DNA of 64,000 nucleotides from Fredinandcohnia onubensis (GCF_002734285.1 NZ_NSEA01000009.1:62001-126000), one strand, 5' to 3'; shown: positions 7,236 through 17,193, numbered from the stretch's first letter. Numbers and translations: made by a program. The notes: generated by a model not told the origin, from the sequence alone.

Positions 7236-10200
7236 TTAATTCCCAGCTTTTTTGCAATATCCTGGTGTTGGATTATTTCCAGGTTTTGGCCCCTTCTCCT
7301 TCTTAGGTCCATTTCCTGGTTTCTCACAACCTTCAACCTCAGAAGGGTCCCAACCATCTAATACGTTTTGTACTGTCCAGTTAGCAGCCTCTTCATCTGT
7401 AAGCTGTCTTCTTGATTCATTGATTGCAGCACCGGGGCCGTAGTTTTTATACTCAAACAAGCGGGCATCTTCTGGATTTAAACCACTCATGGATGTCCAA
7501 CCCTCTGTCTTAATATGGTCACCAAGTTCACTATTCATAATGACCACACTACCAATTGCGTTAGGATTGCCGCCAGCAGGCCAAGGTCTGCCTAAATATA
7601 CAGTACCAGCAGGGGCATTACTAGTTAGCTTACTATCCTTAATCAAAATACCATATGGGTCCGTGATTAATGTACTAGCAGCCGTGATATATCCATTATT
7701 TGAGTCTGAATCACGGTCTAGTGAGTGAATGACTGAATTTTCAAAAACAGCACGTGCTGCACCGAAGATGAAATCGACATCGCCCTCAACATATACTTGA
7801 TTATAGTATTGTGTTCCAGAGTGAACATATAATGTATCCTGATTACCTATGAATCTTACATTTTTAAAATATTGACGTTCCCCAGCAGCATATACGGCAA
7901 CAGCTTGTTTTCCGCTCACATCTGTGGAGCTTTCATCAAAAGAGTTTTCGAATGTTACATTTTCTACTCTAAAATCATTTGCTCGTAAATACACACTGGC
8001 ACTTCCGCTTGTACCAAGAGTTCCGCCAACACCATTATCTCTACCTGCAAAGTTATCGAATGTAATCACTGTGTGTTCCGGATCTTCACCAATTATCGTA
8101 ATAAATGGTTTAGTATTCGGCACAGTAACAACTTCTTTATAGACTCCATTTTTGATAAAAATTGTGATTGGTGTTGTATTGTTTACAGGAATTGCGTCAA
8201 TTGCTGCTTGAACTGTTGTATAGTCTCCGGTTCCATCTTTAGCAACAAAAATTTCATTTTCAATTTGGCTAATCTGTTTTTCTAGGCTTTTCACAACTTT
8301 GATATCACCATCTTCTAATTGTCTATCATATACATCCTTAGAGTTACTACCAACAATCTGAACATAGACGTTATTTGTAAAATATCCAGTTTCTTCTGCG
8401 GTACTTAATAATTTCGTACCCCAATGACCGCCCCAAGAATAGCCATTTCGTCTTTCTTCTTCAATCTCCATAATGTCATATTTAATGACACCATCGCGGC
8501 CTGAGAAGATTCCTCGGTTCGTATCAATCTCATAAAATCTGTACCATGCCGTTGAATTCGGATCTTCTACAAAATACACATTATTTGGATCACCACTTAC
8601 ATATCGCGTATTTTCAAGTTTAACCTCATCTAACCACTCTAGCGCAGAACGAATAGACTTCTTTATTTCGTCAGTTTGTGGACGTGACATAAGGAATCTT
8701 ATGATTCCGACAGATTCTTGACCTGAAACTGAAGCATGCTCATATGCCCGTGCTTTTTGTGGTTCAAACGTATATGGATCATGCTGAGCGCCCCATGCAG
8801 TTAATGTTCCATCAGAGAATTTGATTTGTGCCTTTAAGATATAATCAATACCACTCTTAATGGATAGTTTGATTCTTTTAACATAAGAATCATTGATTAC
8901 ATCCGAATCGAATGGATATCTCTTTTCGACAACATCATCCATCATCTCCAAGACATTGATCATCGCCTCATCATTAAATGTGACATAGTCAGAGTAGTTG
9001 CCGCGTCTAGGATAAACCTGAGCGAAGCCACCGGTGTCATATTGTAATTGGAACAAGAATTCAAAGCCTTTTTCAATGCTATCTTTGTATTTTTCATCAC
9101 CAGTTTCACGGTATACTTCGGCTAAGAAAAGAATTTCCTTAATCGTTGCATCATTATCAATCGTTCCTAATTCAACACCATTTGCAACCCATTCTGAACG
9201 CGGTTCTTTACCATCCCATGGACGTTCATATATATGTGGCCAGTTCTTTGTCCAACCACCGTGTTCCATTTGCCAGGTTAATAGATTATCTGCTTTACGG
9301 ATTGCGTCGTTTAAATCGCCTTTAAAAGTAACTTTCTCAGGCTCTACGATATATCGACCGTTTTGATCTAACTCATCCAAACTATTTAAAATAAGGACCG
9401 TTTGACCAAATTTATTTTTACCTTTTGCAGCCTTATCAATTCTAAGATTCTTAAAGTTAGGGCTTAGAGTCGCCCAATTGCCAGTAGGGTAAACCACATT
9501 AATATCAGAGAAATCAAATTCATCAAAAGTACTATTTAATGTAACAGCAATAAGATTGCTTGAAATTGCATGTACATCCGCGATTTGTACTGTTTTACTT
9601 TGTTCTTCTGAAGGAAGGGAATTAACGAGATTCTTAGCTTCCCCCCATGTGAGTTCTTTGTTAGTATCTGCATTCGTTGAGGAGCCGTTTAGTTCTTGAA
9701 TAATTTTTACAGCTTCCTTTTTCTTAAGGGTCTTGTTAGGTTGAATCTTTCCATTTTGCACAAGGTCATCCATATAACCAGCTTGTTTAGCAGCAGCTAG
9801 AATATACGAGTACCACTCATTTAGAGAAACTTCCCAAACCTTAGTTTCAGTGCTCAATCCTTTGAATTGTTCTTCTTTAACTAATCCAAGTTTACTATTT
9901 ATTAAAGACATGAATTCAAGTCTTGTAATAGAATCGGTATCTTCAGGCTGTTTTTCAACGATTACTCCCAACTCATTTAACTTTTTCAAGTAAAGTCCGC
10001 TAACTATATCCTTTAATTCAGAGTCTTCAATTTCGATAGGACCTTCATCAGACCCAGATTCTTTATTATGGATTCGTAAATGGTCAATATTTGCCCCGCC
10101 ACTAGCGCCAACACCTGTAGCACGAATTTTATTCTCACCAGCTTTTAGAGTAGCTTTTGTGGAAGTGTATACCCAAGTTGTCCATGCGCCAGTTGGGTCA

Positions 10201-11582
10201 AAAGCTAATGATTCTGCAACTACTTCATCATTTACTTTAATCTCTGCTGGTCTTGCATCAGTTCCACCGGACGCGTATCTAAAGTCAAGGAAGTATTCTC
10301 CATCAGTTGGAACATTCACAGTCCACTCAACCCAGCTATAAGGCTGATTTGGTTTAAAATCAATAAAGCCTGTTCCTGTAAACCCAGTATGCTGATTATC
10401 GATGATGACCCCTGTTTCATCAAGTAGGGCATCTTCTGCTTCATAGGTTTGATCAACTTCCGTATAAATTTTTAGATGGTCGATATTTGCACCTCCACTT
10501 GACCCAACACCGGAAGCTACGATGACGTTTTCACCTGCTTTTAAGTTAGCCTTGGTTGAAGTGTAGATCCAATTCGCCCAACCGCCTGTTGGATTAAATG
10601 CAAGTTTAGGCTCAACAACTTCTCCATTAACTTTAATTTCTGAAGGACGTTCGTCTGTACCACCATGAGCATAGCGGAAATCTAATGTATACTCTCCGGC
10701 GACAGGAACATCTACCTTCCATTCGATGGAACCGCCCGGTGCATTCGGTACCATATCTACAAACCCAGTTCCCGTAAACCCAGGATGTTTGTTGTCTATG
10801 ATTGCATTTACTAACTTTCCATCTTCTGCTTCATAGATTCCACCTGCACCTGGTTCAGTAGGAGGTGTCGGCTCAGCTGGATCCTCAGGATCTGTAGGTT
10901 CTTCAGGATTAGCCTCAGGTAATGAACCAGAAATTTTAATATCATCTACATAATGTCCTAATGCTTTACTTCCAGGTGTGAATGTTTCAAAATAACTTAT
11001 TTTTGTAGTAGTTTCATTTAACTTAGCGTTCTCTAACTTAAGTTCTCCATTGATATAAACATTTGCTGTTTGATTATTTAAATCAATTTCAGTCTTGATT
11101 TCATACCACACATTTTCCTCAAGAGGGACTAACGGTGCATAGGTGCTGCCAGTACGATATGAAATGTTATTGTCTTTGGTTTCAATAATGAGAGGGGTTT
11201 TGTCTCCTTTTACTCTCATTACCTTTGTGGAGCTTGTATACTGTGGTTGCATAAATTTCATTTGTACAGTAACGACACCAACAAGCTCCTCGAAGGATTT
11301 GCTTAGATTAACGTCTGCTGAATCGCTTGTATCATCTAAAAACACACTTTTGTTCGTGGTGTCGGGAACCTCTGTTACTTGAATGGTTCCACCACTTTCA
11401 GATACAACAAATCCTGATGGATGTTCCCCAGTGGTGTCATTATTAAAGTCGGCCTCAAAAAAGAAGGTGGATGCGTCCGTTTCTTCAGCGTGAACAGGAG
11501 TAATAGAAACGGTAGAAAATAAACTTGTGAATGTCAGCAAAACTACCAATGTCAAATAAAAGTAACGTTTAATTGTACTCAT
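7236..11582 (-). CDS. Secreted pectate lyase (PL10)-pectin methylesterase (CE8) fusion
   Basis: A 1448-residue extracellular pectinase. In order: signal peptide 1-32 (cut after VHA); a laminin-G/concanavalin-like domain about 40-220; a Pro/Glu/Thr linker 223-247; two CBM35-type modules (249-373 and 379-505, each starting YEAED); an SLH-like segment 518-632; a PL10 pectate lyase about 755-1070 (GGFAQVYPRRGNYSDYVTFN); a CE8 pectinesterase 1109-1415 with QDTLY (Asp1249), DFIFG (Asp1270) and LGRPW (Arg1332), the family's catalytic set. The tail 1416-1448 has Cys1419 and Cys1443 around Lys/Pro/Gly repeats and resembles the end of the neighbouring lyase. Expected chemistry is demethylation of pectin followed by beta-elimination cleavage. 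ATG at 11582 with AAAGGAGA nine bases away. A promoter module shared with the AraC gene lies upstream. Confidence 0.93.
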   Translation of the reverse strand: MSTIKRYFYLTLVVLLTFTSLFSTVSITPVHAEETDASTFFFEADFNNDTTGEHPSGFVVSESGGTIQVTEVPDTTNKSVFLDDTSDSADVNLSKSFEELVGVVTVQMKFMQPQYTSSTKVMRVKGDKTPLIIETKDNNISYRTGSTYAPLVPLEENVWYEIKTEIDLNNQTANVYINGELKLENAKLNETTTKISYFETFTPGSKALGHYVDDIKISGSLPEANPEEPTDPEDPAEPTPPTEPGAGGIYEAEDGKLVNAIIDNKHPGFTGTGFVDMVPNAPGGSIEWKVDVPVAGEYTLDFRYAHGGTDERPSEIKVNGEVVEPKLAFNPTGGWANWIYTSTKANLKAGENVIVASGVGSSGGANIDHLKIYTEVDQTYEAEDALLDETGVIIDNQHTGFTGTGFIDFKPNQPYSWVEWTVNVPTDGEYFLDFRYASGGTDARPAEIKVNDEVVAESLAFDPTGAWTTWVYTSTKATLKAGENKIRATGVGASGGANIDHLRIHNKESGSDEGPIEIEDSELKDIVSGLYLKKLNELGVIVEKQPEDTDSITRLEFMSLINSKLGLVKEEQFKGLSTETKVWEVSLNEWYSYILAAAKQAGYMDDLVQNGKIQPNKTLKKKEAVKIIQELNGSSTNADTNKELTWGEAKNLVNSLPSEEQSKTVQIADVHAISSNLIAVTLNSTFDEFDFSDINVVYPTGNWATLSPNFKNLRIDKAAKGKNKFGQTVLILNSLDELDQNGRYIVEPEKVTFKGDLNDAIRKADNLLTWQMEHGGWTKNWPHIYERPWDGKEPRSEWVANGVELGTIDNDATIKEILFLAEVYRETGDEKYKDSIEKGFEFLFQLQYDTGGFAQVYPRRGNYSDYVTFNDEAMINVLEMMDDVVEKRYPFDSDVINDSYVKRIKLSIKSGIDYILKAQIKFSDGTLTAWGAQHDPYTFEPQKARAYEHASVSGQESVGIIRFLMSRPQTDEIKKSIRSALEWLDEVKLENTRYVSGDPNNVYFVEDPNSTAWYRFYEIDTNRGIFSGRDGVIKYDIMEIEEERRNGYSWGGHWGTKLLSTAEETGYFTNNVYVQIVGSNSKDVYDRQLEDGDIKVVKSLEKQISQIENEIFVAKDGTGDYTTVQAAIDAIPVNNTTPITIFIKNGVYKEVVTVPNTKPFITIIGEDPEHTVITFDNFAGRDNGVGGTLGTSGSASVYLRANDFRVENVTFENSFDESSTDVSGKQAVAVYAAGERQYFKNVRFIGNQDTLYVHSGTQYYNQVYVEGDVDFIFGAARAVFENSVIHSLDRDSDSNNGYITAASTLITDPYGILIKDSKLTSNAPAGTVYLGRPWPAGGNPNAIGSVVIMNSELGDHIKTEGWTSMSGLNPEDARLFEYKNYGPGAAINESRRQLTDEEAANWTVQNVLDGWDPSEVEGCEKPGNGPKKEKGPKPGNNPTPGYCKKAGN

Positions 11583-11718
11583 TCATTAAAATCTCCTTTC
11601 TATAAACAATAAGTAGTAAACAAAACTAGTAATTTAATTTCTAGTAAAAATGGCTCACCTCCCTAATAGGTCGAAAGAACTATCTGAATATTCAAATAAT
11701 AAAACGATTACAAAAGAG

Positions 11719-11818
11719 AGTGTAACATAAGCTTGATACCAATCTATAGCAACATATTGCTATAAAAATATGCCAATGTTGCTAAAAAGGGAAATCCTTA
11801 CTAAATGATTATCTATGT
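11719..11818 (-). promoter_or_regulatory. AraC-type promoter module of the PL10-CE8 gene
   Basis: Read on the minus strand: ACATAGATAATCATTT (11803-11818), 18 bases, then a 29-base element with two AGCAA half-sites 23 bases apart (11756-11784), 31 bases, then an extended -10 TGTTACACT (11719-11727). The -35 position holds the poor ATAGAT, as expected for an activator-dependent promoter. The same three blocks with identical spacing precede the AraC gene at 16959-17058. Confidence 0.75.
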
Positions 11819-11850
11819 AATGGGGGAGAAGTGCGAAAGAAGAAGGCGTT

Positions 11851-11878
11851 AAAAAAAGAGAGGGGGGACCCTCTCTTT
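11851..11878 (-). terminator. Terminator of the PL9 lyase gene
   Basis: AAAGAGAGGG / CCCTCTCTTT stem with a T-run on the minus strand, 55 bases after the lyase stop codon. The stem is nearly the same as the one at 7161-7190. Confidence 0.85.
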
Positions 11879-11932
11879 AACTCTAGCTAAGAAAACCTCG
11901 TATGATTATTTTTCGTTCTTTAAGATATTAAA

Positions 11933-14900
11933 TTAACGATTCTGCATGTTTACTAGGTTTTTACAATATCCCGGGATTGGGTTATTTCCAGGTTTTTGAC
12001 CTTCTCTATGTTTAGGCCCCTTACCTGGTTTAGGCCCTTTTCCTGGTTTTTTACAAACTTCGCCTGGTTCTTCATATCGTGCCATAAAGTCACCAAACGT
12101 ATCCCAAACACCATTCCAACCAATTGCACCATCTTGACTACGTTCGAAGTTTTGAACGGTAGCCAAAGTTTGAATGATCTCATCAGGAAGCACATCACCA
12201 GATTTATTAACAGATTGTTGTCCATTAAACATGAAGTTCTTATCTAAATCAGCGTGTTGATAATTATCTTTTGTTTTCTTTTGGCTGTCTTCTGTAAAGA
12301 ATGAGATAAACCCATCAATTGTAAAGTCAGGTGTAATGTGACCATATGTTGTGAATGCCATATTTCCACCGGCATTATTAAATGCGTAGTTATTTTCAGC
12401 AATCACACCTGGATTACTATTACTTGTGAAACCTGATGCTCCGTTCCCGAAAGCAACACTATTTTTGATAGTATGAGGGACATGTACACCTTCACCACCA
12501 AGCTTAAAGCCGTTTTTATCACCATTCCCAACAGTTCCATCTGTTAAGAAACCGTTGTTATAAGCGATGCTATCCTCAATTGTAACTGCTCCAATAGCAC
12601 CTGTACCAACCTTTGTATAAAGATCCCATCCATCATCAATATTATTATGAGCGATAGTACCCCTAAAAATATTTCCTTCACCAACCGTGAGTTTTGCAGC
12701 AAAACCATCTGCATTATTGTCGGATGGGTCGCGGTTATCAAATGATTCACTGTTAAGAATTAAGTTATATGATGGCCAATCAGCTATAGTAGTAGAATCG
12801 TCCGTACGGCTGATTTGAAGACCAGTGTCTCCGTTCTGATAGGTTTTAATGTTTTCAACAATATTGTAGTTACCGCCAACTGTGTAACCTTTTGTGTTTC
12901 CGGCAGATTGAATAAAGTCTATACCTTTTACATGCCAGTAGTTACCGCTATGAATAACACCTTCAGTTTTCTTATCAAAATCAATGATGGGTCTACTTGT
13001 AGCAGAAGGGTCAGCCCATAAGTACTTCATCGCATCTGCAGTGCCGTCATTGTATTTCTTAATTTCAAGTATCGCATTTCTCACATAGCGACCTTCCATC
13101 ACATAGATGTGTTGACCTGGTTTTACAAATTCAATGGCCGTATCTAAGTCTAGTGGATTTTCCTTTGATCCGTCACCAGAACTCAATCCGTTAGGAGAAA
13201 CATAGATATTTCCATTTTCGGCAAATGTCTTCATTTCAACCGTGAAGTTTTGAATGATTCTATTATAGTCTGTTAGTTTTTGAGTTTCGTCAGGTATAAA
13301 TACAAAACTAAAGTTTGTATTTGCATTTGCTGCGATATTTGTTTGTATTTCAAGCTTTTGCCCGGCAATAATAGGTTCATCATAACGAATCGTTTCATTG
13401 CCTTCTTTAATCGTCACAGTTCCATTCACATTTGATTGAACGATAAGGCGATAATTCGTATCAGAAGTCCTTTCCAATGATAAAATGTCAAATTGAGGAG
13501 TGACCTCTTTAACAGGTGCTTCTTCTTTAGGAGCATCTGTTTCTGCTGCTGTTACCTTGAAGTCTATATTACTAACTTCAATTGTTGCTACACGTGCGGT
13601 ATAGAAGCCGACATATGCTTTTCCATTTTGTACGTTTAGAATATCTGGTGCAAAAATCTCTTTTTCAATCGTTTTCTCACCGTCATTTAGTATTCCCGTA
13701 AAACCACTATTCGTTTTTTTAAGTGTAAGGCGATATGTTTTATTTGGATGAGTATTAGAAGTTGTTGGTCTTTCTGCCTTTACCATTTCTTTTTGAATAC
13801 CTTGGCTTCCTGAACCATCCGGTGATGTTACCCCTGTTCGAACAAACAATTGTGTTCCGTTGTCATCTCGAGTACCACCTGAATAACCTCCGATTGCTGC
13901 AATATTACTCGCAAAAATTCCTTTTTGGTCGTCAGTTTCGTAAATGGCGTCTCTTGCCATAATACCGAAGGACTCTTGTCCGTCATGAGGATTCTTTGCG
14001 TATTCAACAACCTTGATATCAGCTGAGAGCTCGAAATTATCTTCATTTGCATCAATTTCGGTGTAATAGAAGGAGATTCCATCATGGTCTCCAGTAACCT
14101 TACCACCACCATCAATAGCAGCCACACGAACGGTATCATTCTCTAAGTATTCAATTGTATTTCTTTCGTCTGATGTCGATTGACCAAAGCGAATAAAATC
14201 AAAATTGTATGCTGTTTTTTCTCTAACTGTAACCTTATAAGTGACTGGTGCGACTCCCAAATCTACTGTTGGCCTCACGGTAATAGAGTATGTACCGGTC
14301 ACATCACTATTAAATGAACTGGAGTCTACAACATAGGCATCAGCTGATAATACCTCTTGATCTCCATTATCATAAACCTTTGAAACTTCTAATCCATTAG
14401 ATGAAAATACGTCACCGGTCATAAACGTTGTATTAGGAAACTCAGTTATTTTTAATCTAAGAACTTCCTTTTCTTTTACATTGAATGTGATAGTTTTACT
14501 AGCATCCTTATGGCTGATTATTACATTCTTGTCTCCAGGCGTTGTAGTATCAAAACTAGAGACATCATATTCATTTTCTAGTAATCTTACCTGAGTTCCG
14601 TCCTTATAGATGGCATATACAACCATTCCGGTAAGGTCGAGTGGATCACCAATAAAATATTGTGTTTTAACAGGTTGTTTCTTTATTTCAAGCCCTTCAA
14701 GATCGGTATCTTTTACAGTAACATTAAAGCTTGCTGTTACAGCAGGAAAATCTTTTGGCACAATTGATACGGTTTTTGTACCTGGTACTTTAAATTCGAA
14801 TGAATCATCTAATGTAACATCATCAATCTTAAAATTATATTGTTCCGCAGAAAGTTCATAGGTTTCGCCATTATTATACGAACCGAATACTTGTAATCCA

Positions 14901-15919
14901 GCTGATTCAAACTTATCACCGGGGTAATAAACCGTTTTTGCAGGGAAGTATTTGATTGATAAGTCATTTAGAGTCAAAGCATTGATTGTTAAGTCTATTG
15001 TTGATACAGCTCCACCATAACTAATTTTAATTGTATTTGTCCCAACAGTGCTGCTATCGAAACCGGTAACAATATAGTCATTTGCAGATAAAGTAGATTC
15101 TTCGCCTGTATCGTAAATTGCTTTAACGACTAAACCATCGAGTTTTAGTTCTTCATCCGTTAGATATTCCGTTTTCATATGATCGCTATTTACTTCTAAT
15201 CTTTGGACTTTTTTATATTTATTTAAATTAACATCACTGTAGATAACGCTTACATTCCTTGCCGCGAAAAGTCCAACATAATTCATTTCCCCAGTGAAAT
15301 CTGTGAACGTTTTTGTTTCTTCACCGACTGTTAATTGATAAATATTACCTTCTTTTCTAAGCTTAAGTGTATACTCCTCACCAGGAGCAGGGTTGTTAGC
15401 TGTAAAGTCTAGTTCATCTGGATATATAGATGAAGCACTACTATATTTATAAAACCCTCTAATATCTTGCTTGATACCACCTACCGCAAGATAATCACCA
15501 GTTTTTACATCGGTTGAAGTCAATAGATTGCCTCTTAGCATAATTCCAAATCCAACCTGACTATTTGCCTCAAAAGACTCAACCTTCACCTTAGCTGTTA
15601 GTTCATAATTATCTGTAGGGTCGAATTGCTGATAATAATATGCAACTCCTTCTGAACTACTTGAGATTTTACCACGATTGTTTTTGACGCTCATATTAAC
15701 AGAGCCATCTCCATTTTCCTTAATCAAAAAGTTTTCAGCAGTAATTTTGTCATTACCGCCAACATCGCCTCCGATAGTACCTTTCCAATCAGAGGATTCA
15801 GGAATATCAACCATCTCCGTGGTTTCACCTTCAGCAGCAAACACATTCATACTCATATTAGGCAATAATAATAGTAAACACAGTAGCACAGTCATAAAAC
15901 GTTTAAACTTCCTCACCAT
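11933..15919 (-). CDS. Secreted PL9 pectate lyase with four Ig-like domains
   Basis: A 1328-residue secreted enzyme. Signal peptide 1-29; LamG-like domain about 40-235; four bacterial Ig-like (group 3) repeats at about 238-313, 317-402, 406-482 and 486-566, each with a DG/NG-containing LxVxAxYxxG core; a second LamG-like domain about 570-790; an Fn3-like region 806-895; and a right-handed beta-helix PL9 lyase about 900-1210 (signatures DTGLQISR, NADGFAAKLTVG, DDGWDLYTK, NGFKLGGEG). The tail 1286-1328 has Cys1289 and Cys1319 around KPGKGPKPGK. PL9 enzymes cleave polygalacturonate by beta-elimination with Ca2+. ATG at 15919 with AAAGGAGG. It follows the AraC gene by 95 bases and is probably co-transcribed with it. 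Confidence 0.92.
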   Translation of the reverse strand: MVRKFKRFMTVLLCLLLLLPNMSMNVFAAEGETTEMVDIPESSDWKGTIGGDVGGNDKITAENFLIKENGDGSVNMSVKNNRGKISSSSEGVAYYYQQFDPTDNYELTAKVKVESFEANSQVGFGIMLRGNLLTSTDVKTGDYLAVGGIKQDIRGFYKYSSASSIYPDELDFTANNPAPGEEYTLKLRKEGNIYQLTVGEETKTFTDFTGEMNYVGLFAARNVSVIYSDVNLNKYKKVQRLEVNSDHMKTEYLTDEELKLDGLVVKAIYDTGEESTLSANDYIVTGFDSSTVGTNTIKISYGGAVSTIDLTINALTLNDLSIKYFPAKTVYYPGDKFESAGLQVFGSYNNGETYELSAEQYNFKIDDVTLDDSFEFKVPGTKTVSIVPKDFPAVTASFNVTVKDTDLEGLEIKKQPVKTQYFIGDPLDLTGMVVYAIYKDGTQVRLLENEYDVSSFDTTTPGDKNVIISHKDASKTITFNVKEKEVLRLKITEFPNTTFMTGDVFSSNGLEVSKVYDNGDQEVLSADAYVVDSSSFNSDVTGTYSITVRPTVDLGVAPVTYKVTVREKTAYNFDFIRFGQSTSDERNTIEYLENDTVRVAAIDGGGKVTGDHDGISFYYTEIDANEDNFELSADIKVVEYAKNPHDGQESFGIMARDAIYETDDQKGIFASNIAAIGGYSGGTRDDNGTQLFVRTGVTSPDGSGSQGIQKEMVKAERPTTSNTHPNKTYRLTLKKTNSGFTGILNDGEKTIEKEIFAPDILNVQNGKAYVGFYTARVATIEVSNIDFKVTAAETDAPKEEAPVKEVTPQFDILSLERTSDTNYRLIVQSNVNGTVTIKEGNETIRYDEPIIAGQKLEIQTNIAANANTNFSFVFIPDETQKLTDYNRIIQNFTVEMKTFAENGNIYVSPNGLSSGDGSKENPLDLDTAIEFVKPGQHIYVMEGRYVRNAILEIKKYNDGTADAMKYLWADPSATSRPIIDFDKKTEGVIHSGNYWHVKGIDFIQSAGNTKGYTVGGNYNIVENIKTYQNGDTGLQISRTDDSTTIADWPSYNLILNSESFDNRDPSDNNADGFAAKLTVGEGNIFRGTIAHNNIDDGWDLYTKVGTGAIGAVTIEDSIAYNNGFLTDGTVGNGDKNGFKLGGEGVHVPHTIKNSVAFGNGASGFTSNSNPGVIAENNYAFNNAGGNMAFTTYGHITPDFTIDGFISFFTEDSQKKTKDNYQHADLDKNFMFNGQQSVNKSGDVLPDEIIQTLATVQNFERSQDGAIGWNGVWDTFGDFMARYEEPGEVCKKPGKGPKPGKGPKHREGQKPGNNPIPGYCKNLVNMQNR

Positions 15920-15993
15920 TTGGCCTCCTTTTTTATGTAATGAAATACATATGAAAAACTCAACTCTTGAGTAATAATCACCTCCTTAAATCA

Positions 15994-16028
15994 CCCATAT
16001 CCTCAAATCTAATGTTAGAGGATATGGG
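15994..16028 (-). promoter_or_regulatory. Intercistronic hairpin at the end of the AraC gene
   Basis: A perfect 11-bp stem (CCCATATCCTC / GAGGATATGGG) spans the AraC stop codon. No T-run follows, so it is more likely an mRNA processing or stability element, or a leaky terminator, between the regulator and the large lyase gene. Confidence 0.5.
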
Positions 16029-16893
16029 CATTTGTTCGATATTGTTTTGGGGTCATACTGACCTGTTGTTTGAAGCTTCTGATAAAACTAGAAGGGGAGG
16101 AAAAACCTACTTTTTCGGATACCTGATTTACAGGAGAACTCGTTAAAATAAGTAGTTTTTTCGCCTCGTAAATTCTTCTTTGAAGTATGTAATCGTGGAT
16201 GGTAAGACCAAATTCTTTTTTAAAGAAATGGCAAAGGTAATATTTATTTAGATGTAAAGTTTGAGCTAGTGAATCAAGACGCCAATCGGTGTTCCAGATT
16301 TCATTAATTTCCTTTAAGATACGTTCAAGCATTTCTACTTTTCGAGAGTCGCGCTTTACAATTAAGTGGGAATTCTGTGCAAAGGATGACTGAATTTCTC
16401 TGCATAAGAATAGTAGGAGTTCGAGGAGGTATAATTCTAGTGCTGCCTCCTTTTCCCAGAGATCTTCATTCTCTTGCTCAAATAATAAATGATCTACGAT
16501 TTGCTGAAGTTGTTCTTCCTTCCAAGCTTGTACATTCAAAACATATTGAGGGGAAGGGAGGTTGTCCAAAAAGCTTTTAAATTTCTCGAAAATCGGATGT
16601 TTAAACTTTAAAAAGTCTTCAGAGAATAGAGTAACAACTCGTTCATAAGGCACACCTTCATGTAATTTAACTTTGTGAAAATCTGTACTCTTAAAAAATA
16701 AAATTTGTCCTTTTGTTAAACGAAAGACTTTTTCTTCAAAAATGTATGTGGCTTCTCCTTTTTGGAGCCACACGATTTCAAAACCTGAATGAGAGTGATA
16801 GTTAGAAGCTGTTTTCCGATCTGCTTTATGTTGAATGGTAAACTTCGGCCTCTTAAATCTTTTGCTAAACAATTTATCATGATAAACTCTCAT
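16015..16893 (-). CDS. AraC-family transcriptional regulator of the pectinase genes
   Basis: A 292-residue two-domain regulator: an N-terminal cupin-type sensor (about 10-165, with HKADRKTASNYHSHSGFEIVW as the metal/ligand-like core) and a C-terminal double helix-turn-helix (about 190-290; LHLNKYYLCHFFKKEFGLTI and VSEKVGFSSPSSFIRSFKQQ). It likely binds a pectin breakdown product and activates transcription; the ligand is inferred from neighbours only. Start ATG at 16893 with AGGTGA upstream. Its own promoter carries the same operator module as the PL10-CE8 gene, implying self-control plus control of the enzyme. It lies first in a minus-strand unit with the PL9 lyase. Confidence 0.9.
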   Translation of the reverse strand: MRVYHDKLFSKRFKRPKFTIQHKADRKTASNYHSHSGFEIVWLQKGEATYIFEEKVFRLTKGQILFFKSTDFHKVKLHEGVPYERVVTLFSEDFLKFKHPIFEKFKSFLDNLPSPQYVLNVQAWKEEQLQQIVDHLLFEQENEDLWEKEAALELYLLELLLFLCREIQSSFAQNSHLIVKRDSRKVEMLERILKEINEIWNTDWRLDSLAQTLHLNKYYLCHFFKKEFGLTIHDYILQRRIYEAKKLLILTSSPVNQVSEKVGFSSPSSFIRSFKQQVSMTPKQYRTNAHIL

Positions 16894-16958
16894 TTTTCTT
16901 CACCTACCCTTTAAACTAAAATACTGATATATCCAACAATAAAGCGGTTTCAAAATTG

Positions 16959-17058
16959 AGTGTACCATAGCAAGGATACTCAAAAATGTGTATGAATTGC
17001 TTAAAAAGTGTGCAAAGATTGCTATTTGTGTATGTTCTAACCAAATGATTATCTATGT
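16959..17058 (-). promoter_or_regulatory. AraC-type promoter module of the regulator gene
   Basis: Minus-strand order: ACATAGATAATCATTT (17043-17058), 18 bases, a 29-base element with two AGCAA half-sites (16996-17024), 31 bases, extended -10 TGGTACACT (16959-16967). Block order, half-site phase and spacing are identical to 11719-11818, while the sequence between blocks differs. Confidence 0.75.
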
Positions 17059-17193
17059 TATAGAGCTAAAAGAGGATTTAATAGAAACTTAATTCTTTAT
17101 TCATAGTTTGTTCATATTTACAACGTAAGATAAAGACATGGAAAAGATAAGCTTTTTCATACCCCCCTTTTAAATGATCATATCGTTACAGTG

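Noticed and set aside
15920-15990. Small leader peptide before the PL9 lyase
   Set aside because: A TAAGGAGGTG site is followed by a short frame, but the possible start codons are badly spaced.
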